Assembly: GCA_013298325.1 (NCBI GenBank)
Contig: JAAFHJ010000182.1
Span: 1 to 8,572 of the forward strand
From: Myxococcales bacterium
GTDB lineage: Bacteria; Myxococcota_A; Polyangia; Polyangiales; Polyangiaceae
DNA: 8,572 bases
Direction: 5' to 3'
The notes beneath the pieces are model-generated. The model saw only the letters and a list, made by a program, of their open reading frames with translations. It made no database searches and was not told the DNA's origin. This document shows, piece by piece, positions 6,177-8,572 of the stretch; position 1 is the first letter of the stretch, and every line of letters begins with the position of its first letter. Position numbers and translations under genes: made by a program.

Positions 6177-6188
6177 GGGGCGACTATA
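6177..6188 (-). promoter_or_regulatory. -10-like element just upstream of the lipoprotein gene (possible leaderless start)
   Basis: In the 40-bp gap after GH130, the minus strand carries TATAGT (6188-6183), a 5 of 6 match to TATAAT. The usual -10 to +1 distance would put transcription start exactly on the A of the ATG at 6176, and no Shine-Dalgarno sequence precedes that ATG. No -35 match is visible at 16-18 bp, so the element may be chance. Confidence 0.25.
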
Positions 6189-6216
6189 CCGATCCTTGCG
6201 TGCGCCGGGCGCTACA

Positions 6217-7185
6217 TCAAATGGATGTCGCCATGTGCGGTGGGGAGCCTTCCGCACGAAGCCAGGCGACAATTTCTCGAATGCTCCCGGTTGCCATCGC
6301 GATGCAGGTGTCGGCGGCCCCGTAGTAAAGGTGAATGGTATCTCCGTCGTCGCAGATTGTGTAGCCGCAGGGGAATACGACATTGGCGACGTCACCAGCG
6401 CGCTCGTATTCGGCTTCTGGGCCAAAGATCCAGGCGTCTCCACGGAGGAGGCATACTTCAGGATCTTGGAGGTCAAAAAGCGCAACACCGACGCGATAGA
6501 GTCCGCCGGCGGCAGTCTGGCGCACGCCGTGATAGAGCATCAGCCATCCACCCGGTGTTTCAATGAGCGGCGGCGAAAGCCCGACTTTGTTTGCGTCCCA
6601 CCATGCGCCTTTGCGCGCATTGAGTATTAGCTTGTGGCTCCCCCAATTGCGCAGATCTGGCGAGTAGGAAATCCAAATGTGCGCGCCGGAATCGGCGATC
6701 GGCCGATGCAGGAGCGCAAAGAGTCCGTTGATGCGACGCGGAAGAAGCGCCGCATCTTTGTCGTCGGGCTGCATGACGATTCCGTAGCGCTCAAACGTGT
6801 GAAAGTCCTTCGTAAGTGCGAGTGCTACGCCCGGCCCTGCCTTCCCAAACGCGGTGTAGGCGATCGCGTACTGCCCTAGCTCTTCCAAGAGCGTGATGCG
6901 GGCATCTTCAATGCCCCAGAGCTCTTCGGGGAAGTTCGTAGGATCCGCTTGAAACGTCGGGGTGGGATCGATGACCCAGCCGTCAATTCCGTTCGCCGAG
7001 CGTGCTGCAGATAGGTGCGAATGTCCGCGGCGGTCTTCGACCCGGCAAAGCAGCAGCGTCGTCCCATCGGCGAGCCGAATCGCCCCCGGGTTGAAGACGG
7101 TGTGGGCCGGATACGGCCAATCTGCTGCGGTCAAAATCGGGTTGCGCGGGTGGCGATGAAAGAGCGTTACGTGGTCGTTTGTCAT
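6217..7185 (-). CDS. Glycoside hydrolase family 130 protein (beta-mannoside phosphorylase-like)
   Basis: ATG 7185-7183 gives 322 residues; a TTG at 7218 would extend it by 11 but overlaps the upstream gene. The sequence carries GH130 hallmarks in order: 'NPIL' (15-18), 'FNPGAIRL' (31-38), 'LLLCRVEDRRGHSHLSAARS' (44-63), 'EELWGIEDARITLLE' (87-101), 'FERYGIV' (131-137), 'HRP' (150-152) and 'YHG' (228-230). The Asp of the ED-x-R motif, D94, corresponds to the family's catalytic acid. GH130 enzymes are cytoplasmic five-bladed beta-propellers that mostly phosphorolyse beta-mannosidic bonds (mannosyl-glucose, beta-1,2- or beta-1,4-mannooligosaccharides) to mannose 1-phosphate; some members hydrolyse instead. 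Substrate cannot be read from this sequence. There is no signal peptide. Only 5 bp separate it from the stop of the upstream glycosyltransferase gene, so they are very likely cotranscribed and may act on the same mannoside. Confidence 0.92.
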   Translation of the reverse strand: MTNDHVTLFHRHPRNPILTAADWPYPAHTVFNPGAIRLADGTTLLLCRVEDRRGHSHLSAARSANGIDGWVIDPTPTFQADPTNFPEELWGIEDARITLLEELGQYAIAYTAFGKAGPGVALALTKDFHTFERYGIVMQPDDKDAALLPRRINGLFALLHRPIADSGAHIWISYSPDLRNWGSHKLILNARKGAWWDANKVGLSPPLIETPGGWLMLYHGVRQTAAGGLYRVGVALFDLQDPEVCLLRGDAWIFGPEAEYERAGDVANVVFPCGYTICDDGDTIHLYYGAADTCIAMATGSIREIVAWLRAEGSPPHMATSI

Positions 7186-7190
7186 AGAAT

Positions 7191-8572
7191 TCAATTCGCA
7201 TCCGCCGCAAGTTCGCAAAGGGAAGGGGAAGAGGCCGTCGCGCGCGGAATGGCGGACACGGCGTGTTCGGCGAGGTGAAGATCGGTCCGAGCCATGAGGA
7301 AGGAGAGCGTCGCTTCCGCCCCTTGGTTCTCGTTCACGCGATCGGCGTGGAGACCGTCGCGGCAGCCACCGGTCGCCGCGTCGTAGACGGGCAGCTGAAG
7401 CTCATTGTTTCCAAGAAACCAGCCGAATGCCCACCGCGCACGCCCTCGCCAGTGGCGCTGCCCCGTCTTGGCTTCGGCCGTGAGCGCGGCGGAGACCATC
7501 GCGCACGCCTCCACCGATTGCTGGTCGAAGCGTGCCTTCGCGCCACCACGCACGTAAAATCCGTCGGACCCGATCGGTGCGAACGACCCGTCCGCGCCCC
7601 GCTGTTCCCCGGTCAGCCACTCGAGCGCCTCAAGGCCAATGTCGCTCATCTCGGGGTTTTCACACCACGATCCGGCGAGGAGGAGGGCTTCGGGGAGCCG
7701 CGGATTGCAGTACGTGAGGCGATCTTCGAACCACGGCCAATTCGGGGTCGCCGAAGCTCGAAACCGAGCGACGAGTTTCTCCGCGAGGGCGGCGCCGATC
7801 GCCTGCACGCTGCTATCCCCCTTGTAGGCCCGGAGGTAGCGGTCGATTCCGAGGATCGTATATGCCCAAGACCTTGGACTTGTGAAAGAAAGTGTCGCCG
7901 GGAGTGCGGCGATAAACAGGTCAACGGCGAGCGATCGCTGGCCGCGGTCGATGCTCGACCCGACGACCGTTCCGAGCGCCCAAAGTGTTCTCCCGTGGCT
8001 GTCTTCGGATCCGCACTCCTCCATCCACACGCGCGCGTAGCTCATGAAGTTGCGGAATCGCCCGTTACTCCGATTGAATGCGTAATGGACGAACGCGAGA
8101 TAGCGACTCGCGAGCGATCGTATTTCCTGCGGATCCTCTACGCCGGCCTCTTCGACGACGGTCGCAAAAAGGAGCGCTCGCGCGTTGTCGTCGATGCAGT
8201 ACCCGTCTTCGTACCGCGGGAGCTGGAACGCGGCGTGCTGGAGCATCCCCGTCCCATCCGTCATTCGGCGTAGATGCTGGAGGTTCAATTCCGGAAGGTC
8301 GGGGACGCGCTTCGTCAACGAATGGGCGCGTGCGCCGGCGCGGGCCCGGGATCCGAAGGCCTTCTGCGCATGGGTAAACGTTGCAAGGTAGCTGGCCGCC
8401 ACGACCGGCCACGCCATCTTTTGGCCGTAGGCGAGCGCGCTCGCTTCCACAGATTTGCGAAGAGAATCGTTGCTTAGAAGCGCGATCGCCCCGGCGGCGA
8501 TCGCAGCGGCGTCGGCGACGGGGACGAGGATCCCGCGGCCCTCCGCCAAAAGTTCGCGCGCGTAGCGGTAGG
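7191..8572 (-). CDS. GT4-type glycosyltransferase with C-terminal helical domain (5' end outside window)
   Basis: The frame is open to the right edge; 459 codons are visible. The first residues, YRYARELLAEGRGILVPVAD then AAAIAAGAIALLSND, are the end of a GT-B glycosyltransferase: the E-L-L-A-x-G-R-G-x-L-V-P segment binds the sugar-nucleotide side. The 'MAWPVVAASYL' helix closes that domain. From about residue 90 comes a long alpha-helical domain with 'LRRMTDGTGMLQHAAFQLPR' and 'GYCIDDNARALL', a motif pair recurring in bacterial glycosyltransferases fused to an (alpha/alpha)6-like glycosidase-type domain. Further conserved-looking patches are 'SHGRTLWALG', 'WPWFEDRLTYCNPRLPEALL' and 'RFDQQSVEACAM'. 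It is cytoplasmic. It would transfer a hexose, by context plausibly mannose, onto an unknown acceptor. The GH130 gene begins 5 bp downstream. An internal TTG at 8549 is not a real start because the conserved GT sequence continues upstream of it. Confidence 0.9.
   Translation of the reverse strand, partial: YRYARELLAEGRGILVPVADAAAIAAGAIALLSNDSLRKSVEASALAYGQKMAWPVVAASYLATFTHAQKAFGSRARAGARAHSLTKRVPDLPELNLQHLRRMTDGTGMLQHAAFQLPRYEDGYCIDDNARALLFATVVEEAGVEDPQEIRSLASRYLAFVHYAFNRSNGRFRNFMSYARVWMEECGSEDSHGRTLWALGTVVGSSIDRGQRSLAVDLFIAALPATLSFTSPRSWAYTILGIDRYLRAYKGDSSVQAIGAALAEKLVARFRASATPNWPWFEDRLTYCNPRLPEALLLAGSWCENPEMSDIGLEALEWLTGEQRGADGSFAPIGSDGFYVRGGAKARFDQQSVEACAMVSAALTAEAKTGQRHWRGRARWAFGWFLGNNELQLPVYDAATGGCRDGLHADRVNENQGAEATLSFLMARTDLHLAEHAVSAIPRATASSPSLCELAADAN

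Noticed and set aside
6177..6488. Long N-terminal extension of the lipoprotein frame
   Set aside because: It overlaps the GH130 gene in another frame and would place the lipoprotein signal peptide internally.
7263..8273. Large plus-strand open frame of 336 residues
   Set aside because: It is antisense to the glycosyltransferase domain, Arg-rich and motif-free; a shadow of GC-rich codon structure.

Overview
This GC-rich bacterial window has signs of a Gram-negative soil or predatory bacterium. A myxobacterium (Myxococcota, Polyangia-like) is my best inference. The reasons are the lipoprotein with a low-complexity linker and Cys-rich parallel beta-helix, the VanW-family fusion, the unusual multidomain signalling proteins and the roadblock-fold protein. 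This rests on style, not on a marker gene. I see no rRNA, tRNA, CRISPR array, insertion sequence or prophage gene.

Layout, left to right. (a) 1-162, minus strand: the N-terminus of a secreted protein that runs off the left edge. (b) 163-505: a divergent intergenic region with a candidate promoter for the next genes. (c) 506-1320, plus strand: a translationally coupled pair (ATGA overlap), a truncated haemoglobin with an added four-cysteine tail and a small CDGSH iron-sulfur protein. (d) 1321-2895, minus strand: a VanW-family protein with a long C-terminal half that looks like part of a GT-B glycosyltransferase. Its stop codon directly abuts the CDGSH stop codon. (e) About 3038-4952, plus strand: a PstB-like ABC ATPase with degenerate signature and D-loop motifs, fused in one frame to an intact dual-specificity/tyrosine phosphatase domain, followed by a small roadblock/LC7-like protein. 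(f) 5010-8572, minus strand: a carbohydrate cluster read right to left. It holds a GT4-type glycosyltransferase with a C-terminal helical domain (5' end outside the window), a GH130 mannoside phosphorylase-like enzyme 5 bp downstream, and a lipoprotein beta-helix protein.

How the genes may work together. The haemoglobin/CDGSH pair suggests a haem plus 2Fe-2S redox unit for O2, NO or peroxide chemistry. The ABC-phosphatase fusion and roadblock protein look like an intracellular signalling pair, since no permease is present and the ATPase motifs are altered. The glycosyltransferase and GH130 pair is a recurrent combination for making or turning over a mannose-type oligosaccharide. The ABC-phosphatase fusion is the most unusual item here.
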